19,516 bases of DNA from Syntrophomonas sp. (GCA_003558625.1 PWPP01000089.1:1-19516), one strand, 5' to 3'. Counted from the stretch's first letter, positions 1 to 8,077 are shown. The notes: generated from the letters alone by a model not told the origin. Translations and numbers: made by a program.

Positions 1-1
1 A

Positions 2-529
2 AACTGGACAGTAGTCTTTTTTACTAACTTCATCGGATCTCTATTGCTAGTCTATATTATATTTGGCGCTAATTACTGGGGTGATGCAAGCGCCCTCACC
101 GCCCAGGGAGCCCAGGCCGTGGCCATTGCCAAAGGAAAAATGAGTCTCGATTGGTACCAGGCATTTCTCCGGGGTATTCTCTGTAACTGGCTGGTTTGTA
201 TGGCGGTCTGGTTAGCTGTTGCGGCCAAAGATGTTATCGGAAAGATTTTCAGCTGCTTTTTCCCCATCATGGCCTTCGTTTCCAGCGGCTTTGAGCATAG
301 CATTGCCAATATGTTTTTTATTCCCATGGGTATCCATATCGCCCAGGCCGCTCCGGAAGCCGCAGCCGCTGCCGAAAAAGTCGGTATGGCAAGTGCCGGC
401 GATGTAGTTTCCTTCTTCACCTACGGCAACTTCATTATGAGCAACCTGATCCCGGTAACCCTGGGGAATATCTTTGCCGGAGCCGTATTTGTCGGTGGCT
501 TCTACTGGTTTGTCTATCTGAGAAAATAA
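2..529 (+). CDS. Formate/nitrite transporter family channel (FocA-like), 5' truncated
   Basis: C-terminal part of a formate/nitrite transporter, a pentameric membrane channel for formate or a similar small anion. The reading frame is open from the first bases of the window, so the start lies upstream. The visible part is hydrophobic, with several membrane segments. It carries the family signature SGFEHSIANMFFIPMG, whose His (codon 296-298) corresponds to the pore histidine of FocA. A long alanine-rich loop follows, then the final segment ending in YLRK. The gene ends just before a strong terminator and is followed by formate dehydrogenase genes on the same strand. That context favours formate rather than nitrite as substrate and suggests formate export or uptake linked to the dehydrogenase. 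Family is certain; substrate is inferred. Confidence 0.93.
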   Translation, partial: NWTVVFFTNFIGSLLLVYIIFGANYWGDASALTAQGAQAVAIAKGKMSLDWYQAFLRGILCNWLVCMAVWLAVAAKDVIGKIFSCFFPIMAFVSSGFEHSIANMFFIPMGIHIAQAAPEAAAAAEKVGMASAGDVVSFFTYGNFIMSNLIPVTLGNIFAGAVFVGGFYWFVYLRK

Positions 530-548
530 AGGCAGGCAGTAAAAATGA

Positions 549-585
549 AAGGCTGATTATTTTTTCAGCCTTATCATTTTTTTTG
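549..585 (+). terminator. Rho-independent terminator after the formate channel gene
   Basis: Perfect 8-bp stem AAGGCTGA (549-556) / TCAGCCTT (565-572) with an 8-base T-rich loop, followed by a long T run at about 577-584. It separates the channel gene from the nuoE-like gene, so the dehydrogenase operon either has its own promoter in the short gap or depends on read-through. Confidence 0.85.
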
Positions 586-625
586 GGATTTTACGCAAAA
601 CATTTTTTATAAGTGAGGTGAAAAA

Positions 626-1072
626 ATGAGCAACTACAAAGACATCATTGCCAGTGTCAAAGACACCCGGGGAGGGATCATCGAAGCCTTCCATGCCCTG
701 CAGAAAGAATACAATTATATTCCCGCCGAGGCCTTCAGGGAAGCGGCCCGGGTCTTCAAGCTCTCGGAAGCGGAAGCTTACGGGGTTGGTACCTTTTATT
801 CCTATCTGTCCTTTGAAAAACGGGGCAAGTATATCATCCGTATGTGCGAAAGTGCACCCTGCCATGTAGCCGGAGCCGATGAAGTATTAAAAGCCCTGGA
901 AAACCACCTGGGTATCGCCGTAGGGGAAACCACACCTGACGGCAAGTTTACCCTGGAACTTACCGAATGTATCGGACAGTGCCAGGTCACGCCGGTCATA
1001 ACAGTTAACAGTGACCCCATTGGCAATATTGATCCCCAAAGGATCGCCGAGGTCCTGGCCCCATTTAAGTAA
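626..1072 (+). CDS. NuoE-like [2Fe-2S] subunit of formate dehydrogenase complex
   Basis: 148-residue thioredoxin-fold [2Fe-2S] protein of the NuoE/HndA/HydC family. The four cluster cysteines are C74, C79, C115 and C119, in the usual C-x4-C ... C-x3-C arrangement (CESAPCHVAG and CIGQC). The helical N-terminus before the ferredoxin fold is of normal length. The start ATG has a GAGGTG ribosome site a few bases upstream. It lies 21 bases before the nuoF-like gene, and with that and the catalytic subunit forms a three-gene operon. Its role would be to accept or pass single electrons beside the flavin subunit in a cytoplasmic NAD(P)-linked formate dehydrogenase. Full respiratory complex I is unlikely because no other nuo genes adjoin. 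Confidence 0.94.
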   Translation: MSNYKDIIASVKDTRGGIIEAFHALQKEYNYIPAEAFREAARVFKLSEAEAYGVGTFYSYLSFEKRGKYIIRMCESAPCHVAGADEVLKALENHLGIAVGETTPDGKFTLELTECIGQCQVTPVITVNSDPIGNIDPQRIAEVLAPFK

Positions 1073-1093
1073 TGAAAGGAGGGATACCAAATC

Positions 1094-2311
1094 ATGGCTG
1101 AAGAAAAAAGAATCATCCTGGAATATGCCGACCAGATCAACCCGGAAAACGCGGGTGAATATATAAAAGTCGGCGGTTACAAGGGCCTGGAAAAAGCCCG
1201 CGCCATGAGCCGCAAGGATGTGATTGAAGAAGTCAAAAAATCCGGCTTACGGGGCCGGGGCGGAGCCGGATTTCCCGCCGGTCTGAAATGGAGCTTTGTC
1301 CCCGAGGCACCGGTCAAGTATGTGGTCTGTAACCTGGATGAAGGAGAGCCCGGAACCTATAAGGACCGCATAATCTGCCAGAAAAACGCCCAGGCGGTAC
1401 TGGAAGGCATGGCCATCTGCGGCACCGCTATCGACTCTACCAAGGGTTATATCTACTGCCGGGGAGAATACCCCTATGTGGTAGACCTGTTAAACAAGGC
1501 CATTGACAGTGCTAAGGAGGCCGGAGTCCTGGGAGATTTTGATATCGAAGTCCGCATGGGAGCCGGAGCTTATGTATGCGGTGAGGAAACCGCCCTGATT
1601 GAATCCATCGAAGGTAATCGGGGAGAACCCCGCTTCAAACCCCCCTTTCCCGGTGTGGAAGGACTCTGGGGTGTGCCCACCATCGTCAACAACGTAGAGA
1701 CCTTTGCCGCCCTACCCTATATCCTCAGCAACGGTGGAGAATGGTTTGCCGGCATCGGGGCTCCCAAATACCCCGGCACCAAAATCCTAACCTTAACCGG
1801 GGATGTCAACAACGCCACCTACTTTGAAGTCCCCACGGACTACAACTTACGCGATGTCATCTACACCCTGGGCGGGGGCATCAAAAACGGCAAAAAGTTC
1901 AAAGCGGTGCAAGTAGGAGGAACCTCCGGGGCCTTTATCCCGGAACAAAACCTGAATACCCCCATCGATTTTGATTCCATGAGTGCCATCGGGGCCGCAC
2001 TGGGCTCGGGAGCCGTTCTGGTACTGGACGAAACCCGGGACATCGTAGATGTGGTCACCCGCATCGCCAAGTTCTTTGAGCATGAGTCCTGCGGCAAATG
2101 CAATCCTTGCCGTGAAGGCACCTTCCGCGCCTTTGAACTCATGGAGATTATCAATGACGGGCTGGGCAATGCCGGGGACCTGGATACCTTGAAAATACTG
2201 GGCCGGGTTATGAAAAATGCATCTTTCTGCGGCCTGGGACAAGCAGCCCCCATTCCCATCCAGTCCACCCTGCAGCATTTTGAACATGAATATAAACGGA
2301 AATTCCTATAA
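1094..2311 (+). CDS. NuoF-like flavoprotein (NAD(P)H-binding) subunit of formate dehydrogenase complex
   Basis: 405-residue FMN- and NADH-binding subunit of the NuoF/HndC family. The FMN-binding glycine motif GRGGAGFPAGLKW is at residues 54-66, and the nucleotide-binding stretch with GAYVCGEETALIESIEG is near residues 157-175. The [4Fe-4S] ligands are C333, C336, C339 (ESCGKCNPC) and C379 (FCGLG). It has the short NuoF form: it lacks the N-terminal thioredoxin-like and C-terminal ferredoxin extensions seen in HydB of bifurcating hydrogenases. The ATG is preceded by AAGGAGGG. Placed between the nuoE-like gene and fdhA, it should be the site where electrons from formate reach NAD+ or NADP+, or the reverse. 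Which nucleotide is used, and whether the complex bifurcates electrons with ferredoxin, cannot be read from the sequence. Confidence 0.94.
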   Translation: MAEEKRIILEYADQINPENAGEYIKVGGYKGLEKARAMSRKDVIEEVKKSGLRGRGGAGFPAGLKWSFVPEAPVKYVVCNLDEGEPGTYKDRIICQKNAQAVLEGMAICGTAIDSTKGYIYCRGEYPYVVDLLNKAIDSAKEAGVLGDFDIEVRMGAGAYVCGEETALIESIEGNRGEPRFKPPFPGVEGLWGVPTIVNNVETFAALPYILSNGGEWFAGIGAPKYPGTKILTLTGDVNNATYFEVPTDYNLRDVIYTLGGGIKNGKKFKAVQVGGTSGAFIPEQNLNTPIDFDSMSAIGAALGSGAVLVLDETRDIVDVVTRIAKFFEHESCGKCNPCREGTFRAFELMEIINDGLGNAGDLDTLKILGRVMKNASFCGLGQAAPIPIQSTLQHFEHEYKRKFL

Positions 2312-2332
2312 ACGAGGAAAGGAGGTTAGAAA

Positions 2333-5032
2333 ATGATCAACGTAACCATCAACGGAAAAGAAATCCAGGTTCCCCGAGGGACCATGCTCTTAGAAGCGTG
2401 CCGCCAGGCAGGAGCAGACATCCCCACCTTCTGTCATGATCCCCACTTGCAACTGGCCGGATCCTGCCGTATGTGCGTGGTAGAAGCCAAGGGCCGCTGG
2501 AACCTTCTGGCCAGCTGTGTCATGCCGGCAGAAAACGGTATGGAAATAGAAACCGAAAGCCCCAGTGTGGTTGAAGCTCGCAAAATCATTTTAGAACTGC
2601 TTTTAGCCCGCCATGACTTAAGCTGCCACACCTGTGAAAGAGACGGGGACTGTCGCCTGCAGGATTACTGTTACCGCTATGGCGTCAAAGAAAGTCGTTT
2701 TGCCGGGGAAATAATCCATTTCTCCAAAGAAGATCCCAACCCCTTTATCGAACGTGATTACGACAAGTGCATCATGTGCACCAAATGCGTCCGGGTCTGT
2801 AAAGAAATCACCGGAGCCGAAGCCATCAATGTCAAGGACCGGGGTCATCACGCTGCAATTTCCACCGCTTTTGACGGCAACCTGGCTGATTCCACCTGCG
2901 TATTCTGTGGCCAGTGCATCATGGTATGCCCGGTAGGAGCCCTGACCAGCAAAGTTTCCATGGGCAAAGGAAAACCCTACCAGGTAGAAAAGGTGCTGAC
3001 CACCTGCACCTATTGCGGGACCGGCTGCACCCTGGAGTTAAACGTAAAAGATGACACCGTAGTGGGGGTCAGTTCCAACCGGGATGAAAGATACAGTCCC
3101 GTGAACCAGGGAGCACTGTGTGTGAAAGGCCGTTTCGGCTGGGATTTCATCCACGCTGAAGACCGGTTAACCACTCCCTTAATCCGGAAAAACGGAGAAC
3201 TTCAACCGGCATCCTGGGATGAAGCCCTGGATTTTGCCGCCGCTAAACTCAAACAAATCAAAGAAGCGAGTGGTCCCGATGCCCTGGCCATGTTTGCCTC
3301 GGCCCGCATTACCAATGAGGAAAATTATTTGGCCCAGAAATTCATGCGGGCGGTCATTGGTACCAATAACGTAGATCACTGCGCCCGCCTCTGACACTCT
3401 GTCACTGTCGCCGGTCTGGGGGCAGCATTTGGCAGCGGTGCCATGACCAATTCCATCGCCGAATTGGAGAAGGATGCCAAAGCCATCTTCCTAATTGGAA
3501 CCAACACCACCGAAAACCATCCTGTTATCGGTTACAAAATCCGCAAGAACGTACGGGAGAACGGCGCCAAGTTAATCGTAGCCGATCCCCGCAAAATAGA
3601 GTTGGCAGAAATCGCCGATGTATATATGCGCTTTAAACCGGGTACCGATGTAGCCCTGATCAACGGGATGATCAATGTGATTATCAGCGAAGGGTTATTA
3701 GACCAGGAATTTGTAGACCAACGCACGGAAGGCTATGAAGATGTTGCTGCATCGATAGCCAAATATACCCCGGAATATGTATCCACAATTACCGGAGTGC
3801 CGGCTGAAGATATTAAAAAGGCCGCCCGGATTTATGCCGAAGCAGAAGCTGCTGCAGTTTGTTATGCTATGGGAGTAACCCAGCACAGCACCGGAACCGA
3901 TAATGTAAAATCTATATGCAACCTGGCCCTGGTCACAGGCAACCTGGGTAAACCTGGATCCGGAGTCAATCCCCTCCGGGGCCAAAATAACGTCCAGGGA
4001 GCCTGTGACATGGGAGCGCTGCCCGTCGTCTTAACTGCATACCAGAAAGTCGTAGATGAACCCGTCCGCCAGAAATTCGAGACAGCCTGGAAGGTAGACA
4101 AACTACCGGACAAAAATGGTTTAACTCTGACCGATGCTATAAATAAAGCCTATGACGGCGAATTAAAAGGACTCCTGGTTATTGGTGAAAACCCCATGTT
4201 GAGCGATCCCGATCTGCACCATGTTGAGGAAGCCCTAAATAAACTGGAGTTTTTAATGGTCCAGGATATTTTTCTCACCGAAACGGCCGAAAAAGCAGAT
4301 GTTGTTTTCCCCGGAGTCACCTTTGCTGAAAAAGACGGCACCTTCTCCAATACCGAAAGACGGGTGCAACGGGTGAGGCAGGCCATCAGTTCCCTCGGCA
4401 ATGCCAAACAGGACTGGGAAATCATCTGTGAACTATCCAACCGCTTGGGCTATCCCATGAAGTATTCTTCTCCCGGGGAAATCTTCGAAGAAATCCGGAC
4501 CGTGACCCCTTCCTATGCCGGTATCTCTTATGACCGCATTGAAGCCACAGGCCTGCACTGGCCCTGTCCGACCGAAGAGCATCCGGGAACCCCGATCCTG
4601 CATAAAGAAAAATTCAACCGGGGTCTGGGTCTGTTCCATGTAGTGGAATACATTGGGCCTGCGGAACATCCAGATAATGAGTATCCCTTTATCCTGACTA
4701 CCGGAAGACAATTATACCACTACCATACCGGAACTATGACCAGGCGGTCTTCCGCCCTGGAAGAGCACAAACCTTACAATGAGGTGGAAATCCACCCCAA
4801 CACCGCTTCCCGGATGGGCATTGTCGAAGGTGAGTTTGTCAAACTAAGCACCAGAAGAGGCAGCATTGAACTACGGGCCAAACTAACGGATATTTTGGAA
4901 GAAAATGTGGTGTTTACCACTTTCCATTATAAAGAGGCAGCCGCTAATCTGCTGACCTTATCCGAACCCCTGGATCCCGTTGCTAAAATACCACCCTATA
5001 AAGTATGTGCCGCCAATCTGGAAAAAATCTAA
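2333..5032 (+). CDS. fdhA: Formate dehydrogenase catalytic subunit, selenocysteine-containing
   Basis: Molybdenum/tungsten bis-MGD formate dehydrogenase, 899 residues when the in-frame TGA at 3392-3394 is read as Sec354. The motif CARL-U-HSVTV matches the formate dehydrogenase active site, with the neighbouring catalytic His355. In order: N-terminal [2Fe-2S] domain (C34, C45, C48, C62); His-ligated [4Fe-4S] (H94, C98, C101, C107); two ferredoxin-type clusters (C146, C149, C152, C156 and C189, C192, C195, C199); the molybdopterin-domain [4Fe-4S] (C225, C228, C232, C263); then the pterin-binding domains, with the C-terminal one near TTGRQLYHYHTG. The ATG has a strong AAAGGAGG site. It is third in the operon and ends at a terminator. 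Gene callers that treat TGA as stop would split it at 3394 and restart near 3443. It is a cytoplasmic oxidoreductase interconverting formate and CO2. Confidence 0.95.
3392..3430 (+). promoter_or_regulatory. Bacterial SECIS-like element directing Sec at TGA 3392
   Basis: Directly 3' of the TGA, CTGTCGCC (3405-3412) pairs with GGGGGCAG (3418-3425), with one G-G mismatch and one G-U pair, around the five-base loop GGTCT (3413-3417). The apical GGTCT lies about 20 bases from the TGA. The same loop sequence and similar spacing occur in the well-studied Escherichia coli fdhF SECIS that binds SelB. No selABCD genes are in the window. Confidence 0.8.
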
Positions 5033-5040
5033 ATCAAGAA

Positions 5041-5071
5041 AAAAAGCCGGGCTTCACAGTCCGGCTTTTTT
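5041..5071 (+). terminator. Rho-independent terminator after fdhA
   Basis: Ten-base perfect arms AAAAAGCCGG (5041-5050) and CCGGCTTTTT (5061-5070) with loop GCTTCACAGT. The 3' arm itself supplies the T run. It lies 8 bases after the fdhA stop codon and closes the formate operon. Confidence 0.92.
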
Positions 5072-5102
5072 AGTTTAATTGGTGAATGGCTTGAACGCCA
5101 TC

Positions 5103-5131
5103 TTCACTACCAGGGTTATTCATTGTATACT
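5103..5131 (+). promoter_or_regulatory. Putative sigma-A promoter for the DUF2284 gene
   Basis: TTCACT (5103-5108), a 17-base spacer and TATACT (5126-5131) form a fair match to the vegetative promoter consensus. It is the first promoter-like sequence after the fdhA terminator. If used, transcription would begin near 5138 and leave a leader of roughly 270 bases. Assigned by eye, without scoring. Confidence 0.4.
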
Positions 5132-5406
5132 ATTATGAAAGATATAAGATATATTGGGCAAGATATAAGTGCGTACCAAAAGCAAAAGCACATGAAAGCA
5201 TGCCGGAGGAATATGTTTACCGCTGATCCAGCCCAATTAACCGGCAATTTCGTGTCGTTGATAATGTTGCAAACCACTGTTTCCATCTTTCGGAAATTGC
5301 TTGTGGCTGCCGGAAAAGACATGACGGGCAAACATTTACCAGGTGACTTTCCAATGACCAAACCCGAATGTTACTCTGTAAGGAAAAAAATTAAAGGAGA
5401 TCTACT
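5132..5406 (+). other. Long structured leader / gene-free stretch before the DUF2284 gene
   Basis: This gene-poor stretch contains a long-range perfect 8-bp helix, GCAATTTC (5244-5251) with GAAATTGC (5293-5300), flanked by CCGG/CCGG sequences at 5241-5244 and 5310-5313 that could extend the fold. A + strand reading frame from about 5123 to 5410 exists, but its product looks like random sequence and has no ribosome site, so I do not call it a gene. The stretch ends in AAAGGAG before the TTG start. It could be a cis-regulatory RNA. I could not match it to a riboswitch class. Confidence 0.35.
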
Positions 5407-5979
5407 TTGAATTTACGAACTCAGATGGAGAAAATGCTAAAACTGGAAGAAGAGGCTCAAAAACTGGACTTTAAGAGTACCCAGCTTTTTTTGGCCCGGG
5501 ACATTGTTCTCGATGAGCGGGTGCGCCTGCAGTGCCGGATAAATATGTGCGGGAATTACAATAAAAATCTGATGTGCCCACCACACCTGCCCCCGGTTAA
5601 TGAGGTGCGGGCAACCATCAGACAATACACCTTTGCTTTACTGGTCATATTGCAAATCAGCAATATCCTTGAAAAAGAGCTGCGGGACCAGTTTCACAGG
5701 CAAGCCCTGTTATTAAGTGAGAAATTAATTAGCCTGGAAAAGCAGGCCTTCGCTTTTGGTTTTCCCCTGGCTCTGGGGCTATCTGCCGGAGAGTGCAAAT
5801 TGTGTGATACCTGTATTGTCCTGAACCAAACCGGCACAGATTGCCGGTTCCCCCAATCTGCACGCCCCTCGATGGAAGGTATGGGGATTAATGTTCTGGC
5901 CACCGCAAGCAAATTGGGGGCTTCCCTGGATTTTATCCCCGGGGAATTAAAAATGGCAGGCCTGCTACTCATTGAGTAA
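5407..5979 (+). CDS. DUF2284 predicted metal-binding protein
   Basis: 190-residue Cys-rich protein of the DUF2284 family. The family pattern is clear: C43 and CGNYNKNLMCPPHLPP with C48 and C57 in the first half, then GECKLCDTC with C130, C133 and C136, followed by C146 and RPSMEGMGINV. The seven cysteines suggest an iron-sulfur or other metal site. The start is TTG, chosen because AAAGGAG lies 8 to 9 bases upstream and no in-frame ATG follows before the conserved region. It stands alone on the + strand behind a long leader, just downstream of the selenium/molybdenum formate dehydrogenase operon, and is convergent with the next gene. The biochemical role of the family is not established, and I do not assign one. 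Confidence 0.85.
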   Translation: MNLRTQMEKMLKLEEEAQKLDFKSTQLFLARDIVLDERVRLQCRINMCGNYNKNLMCPPHLPPVNEVRATIRQYTFALLVILQISNILEKELRDQFHRQALLLSEKLISLEKQAFAFGFPLALGLSAGECKLCDTCIVLNQTGTDCRFPQSARPSMEGMGINVLATASKLGASLDFIPGELKMAGLLLIE

Positions 5980-5989
5980 CAAGCCTGCC
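5955..5989 (+). terminator. Hairpin overlapping the DUF2284 stop codon, likely terminator
   Basis: GGCAGGC (5955-5961) pairs with GCCTGCC (5983-5989). Inside lies a second dyad TACTCA-T-TGAGTA that contains the TGAG-TAA stop region. The tail CTGATTATTCATT is only moderately T-rich. It sits between two convergent genes. Confidence 0.5.
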
Positions 5990-6014
5990 CTGATTATTCA
6001 TTGTATGCTTCTTG

Positions 6015-6230
6015 CTAATCCTCTTTTGCCTGTTCCTGTGCCCGGTAGTCTTTTTCTAATTTCAGCATCGATTCTGGTATCAAATAGGTTCTGCGGCGGT
6101 TGTTTATCAAGATCAGCATCCAGGTATCATCAGGTGGTTTCACCCCTCTTCTACCGATCACCTCTCCGGTAAAACGGTAAAAGGGATGTCTGGGTTCAAA
6201 TACAATGACCTTGTCTCCCAATTCGAGCAT
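6015..6230 (-). CDS. Small hypothetical protein, beta-rich (71 aa)
   Basis: Short protein beginning MLELGDKVIVFEP, with alternating hydrophobic residues typical of a small beta-barrel and a basic/acidic C-terminal helix ending KDYRAQEQAKED. I chose the ATG at 6230 rather than the in-frame ATG at 6248 because a strong GGAGGGAGG ribosome site lies between them, 7 bases before the downstream start. Its opening residues, LGDKVIVFEP followed by a GEVIGRR turn, resemble small SH3-like or KOW-like folds, but I do not recognise a named family. It lies about 100 bases downstream of the MtnA-like gene on the same strand and could be co-transcribed with it. Function unknown. Confidence 0.65.
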   Translation of the reverse strand: MLELGDKVIVFEPRHPFYRFTGEVIGRRGVKPPDDTWMLILINNRRRTYLIPESMLKLEKDYRAQEQAKED

Positions 6231-6328
6231 GAGTAAGCCTCCCTCCATTGGTTTATCACCCTGCTTGACTTTTCAACTATAATCCATAAGCCATAATATT
6301 ACTTGCTATCGCTTTGAATTTGCAGGTT

Positions 6329-7390
6329 TTATGTTTCTGCCACAACGTTGACTTTTGGCAAAGACCAGTATTTCGCTACACTGTCAGGCGAAATGATTCC
6401 CCGGTCTGTTATTACTCCCGCAATAAGGTAGGGCGGGGTTAGGTCAAAAGCAGGATAAAAACCTTCAACTTTGTCTCCGGTAATTTTTTGCTCCTGAAAG
6501 GTTAACACTTCTATAGGATCCCTGACCTCGACGGGAATATCCTGGCCCAGGGCACAGCGGCTGTCCGGCCCCCCATAACCTAAAATATAAAAAGGTATCT
6601 TATGGTGTGCTGCCGCTAAAGCCAGTTGAAACGTTCCCACTTTATTGGCTACGGTTCCATCCATGGCAATGCGGTCTGCCGCTGTGAAAACTTTGGTAAT
6701 CATACCCTGACTCATGCAATATGCTGCCATATTGTCCGTTATCAATGTAGTAGGTATACCCAATTCTGACGTTGACCAGGCAGTTAAGCGAGCTCCTTGC
6801 AGATAAGGCCTGGTTTCTGAAGCAATGACCTTGACTTTTTTTCCTTCCTCCCGGGCTTTTTTTAACATGTATAAAATAGCCGCCCCTGGAAAACAGTGGG
6901 TCAATATGGTATCTCCGTCTTCAAGAAGGGTTGCAGCCCAATTCCCGGTTAATTCTGAACGAAGTTGTTGTTTAGTGATAGCGTTTTCTATCATTCTTAA
7001 TACTTGTTGTGACCAATCCCCGCTTTCCCATTCAATTCCTTCCAACACCTTGTTCAAGAGGGCTTTTAAATGAAAGCCCGTAGGCCTGGTAGCCACCAAG
7101 CGTTCTTTAACCTTTAAAGCATAGATTTTTCCTTCTTGGACGGTAGTTCCGGGCTGGTCTTCGATATCCCTAAGGGCCATATAAAGCCCATACCCGGCAG
7201 TAATGGCAATATCTCCCGCTCCCTGCACCACCATATCTTCAATCCCCCGGGCAACATCTTCATACTTTTGGCAGGTATATCTTATGATTTTCCGGGGTAA
7301 AAAACGACGGTCCACAAGAATGAGGTGATCATCCTGTAAATATACCGTATAATTTATATGCATCATTAACGGCTCTTGCAAAACCTTCAT
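6329..7390 (-). CDS. MtnA/eIF-2B-like sugar-phosphate isomerase, divergent
   Basis: 353-residue member of the MtnA (5-methylthioribose-1-phosphate isomerase)/ribose-1,5-bisphosphate isomerase/eIF-2B alpha superfamily, of normal MtnA length. Kept features: TRPT (R102 in the phosphate-binding motif), the catalytic-type cysteine in LTHC (C166), SETRPYLQGARLTA (192-204), LITDNMA, and the catalytic-type aspartate in ADRIA (D239) followed by VANKVGT. Changed features: the usual RGAPAIG near the N-terminus is QGAGDIAI (Q56 in place of the Arg), LTHCN-TG is LTHCFPG, and NGDVANKIGTY is DGTVANKVGTF. Methylthioribose 1-phosphate is therefore a likely but not secure substrate. Start uncertain: AGGAG abuts the ATG at 7390, so the TTG three codons in (7381) is an alternative. 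An MtnP-like gene is present at 16047-16817. Confidence 0.8.
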   Translation of the reverse strand: MKVLQEPLMMHINYTVYLQDDHLILVDRRFLPRKIIRYTCQKYEDVARGIEDMVVQGAGDIAITAGYGLYMALRDIEDQPGTTVQEGKIYALKVKERLVATRPTGFHLKALLNKVLEGIEWESGDWSQQVLRMIENAITKQQLRSELTGNWAATLLEDGDTILTHCFPGAAILYMLKKAREEGKKVKVIASETRPYLQGARLTAWSTSELGIPTTLITDNMAAYCMSQGMITKVFTAADRIAMDGTVANKVGTFQLALAAAHHKIPFYILGYGGPDSRCALGQDIPVEVRDPIEVLTFQEQKITGDKVEGFYPAFDLTPPYLIAGVITDRGIISPDSVAKYWSLPKVNVVAET

Positions 7391-7410
7391 CTCCTAATTA
7401 TAAAAATATA

Positions 7411-7438
7411 CGCCGGAAACATTCAGCTTCCGGCGTTT
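7411..7438 (-). terminator. Terminator at the end of the mutase operon
   Basis: Perfect 8-bp stem CGCCGGAA (7411-7418) / TTCCGGCG (7428-7435). Read on the - strand it is followed by TATATTTTTATAATT. It lies 30 bases past the stop of the C_GCAxxG_C_C gene and 20 bases before the MtnA-like start, so it probably ends the B12 operon. Confidence 0.7.
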
Positions 7439-7467
7439 ACATGTTGGGTTACCGTTTTCTTTTAGCT

Positions 7468-8007
7468 CTAGACTTTTCCAGCCATGTTTTTACCAAAAGG
7501 CTGTCCGTAACCTTCCCGGTCTCCCTGATAAATAAACTCTACCGCCATAACAGCAGATTCCACTGTGATTTTCATGCAGTTACGGGCCCGGTCTTTTTCG
7601 GTCCATTCAAAATCCTTGTTCAATTCCTCGCAATCCGTAGATCCAAACTGCTCCAAAAACCGATGGGGTATTTGGTTAAAGAATCGGTATAAACCCGGAT
7701 TGCCGTAAAGCTGGTTGACAATTTCCTTCATTTCTCCCTGCTGGGGATTACGCCGCCCATGTACAGCACTTACTCCTATAATAGCAGCGGCCAAGGCTCC
7801 GCATAACCCACCGGAAAGACCTATGCCCCCACCAAACGCAGTGGTTAGAGCTACCGTCTCCCGGGGAAAATCTATTAAACCCGCATCATATAAGGCCAGA
7901 TAGACAGATTCCGCACAGTTGGTCCCGGAACGGAAATTGTTTTTGGCCAGTTCTCTGACTCTCTCTTTCATTTCCTCTTCCGAAACAGTTTTTAAAATCT
8001 CGCTCAA
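7468..8007 (-). CDS. C_GCAxxG_C_C family protein (putative redox-active)
   Basis: 179-residue protein of the C_GCAxxG_C_C family, whose name describes its conserved cysteine pattern. Visible are C31 (GTNCAESV), the glycine-rich GGGIGLSGGLCGALAAA with C69, C126 and C144. The pattern suggests a metal or redox site; no activity is firmly established. The start is TTG at 8005-8007, with AGGGGGG about 7 bases upstream. No ATG start is available before the conserved part. It is the last gene of the B12-dependent mutase operon, 70 bases after the degenerate B12-binding subunit. It could support reduction of cobalamin or of another operon partner, but that is only a guess from position. Confidence 0.85.
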   Translation of the reverse strand: MSEILKTVSEEEMKERVRELAKNNFRSGTNCAESVYLALYDAGLIDFPRETVALTTAFGGGIGLSGGLCGALAAAIIGVSAVHGRRNPQQGEMKEIVNQLYGNPGLYRFFNQIPHRFLEQFGSTDCEELNKDFEWTEKDRARNCMKITVESAVMAVEFIYQGDREGYGQPFGKNMAGKV

Positions 8008-8077
8008 GAATAACCCCCCTCAGATAGACCATCCATTTATTTCACTGTATTTTTCTCTATAAATTGTTGCAACCATA

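Noticed and set aside
1847..2287. Long - strand open frames opposite the nuoF-like gene and other antisense frames
   Set aside because: They mirror the codon pattern of the real gene on the + strand and encode no recognisable product.
3392..3394. Premature stop or frameshift splitting the formate dehydrogenase gene
   Set aside because: The TGA sits exactly at the active-site Sec position, the frame continues unbroken, and a SECIS-like hairpin follows.
5280..5400. Cobalamin riboswitch upstream of the DUF2284 gene
   Set aside because: Fragments such as CCACTGT, GGTGAC and ACCCGAATGTTAC recall parts of the class, but they are in the wrong order and the core AGGGAA and GCCACTG context is missing.
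5123..5410. 95-residue + strand open frame overlapping the DUF2284 start
   Set aside because: No ribosome site, unlike any family I know, and composition like untranslated sequence.
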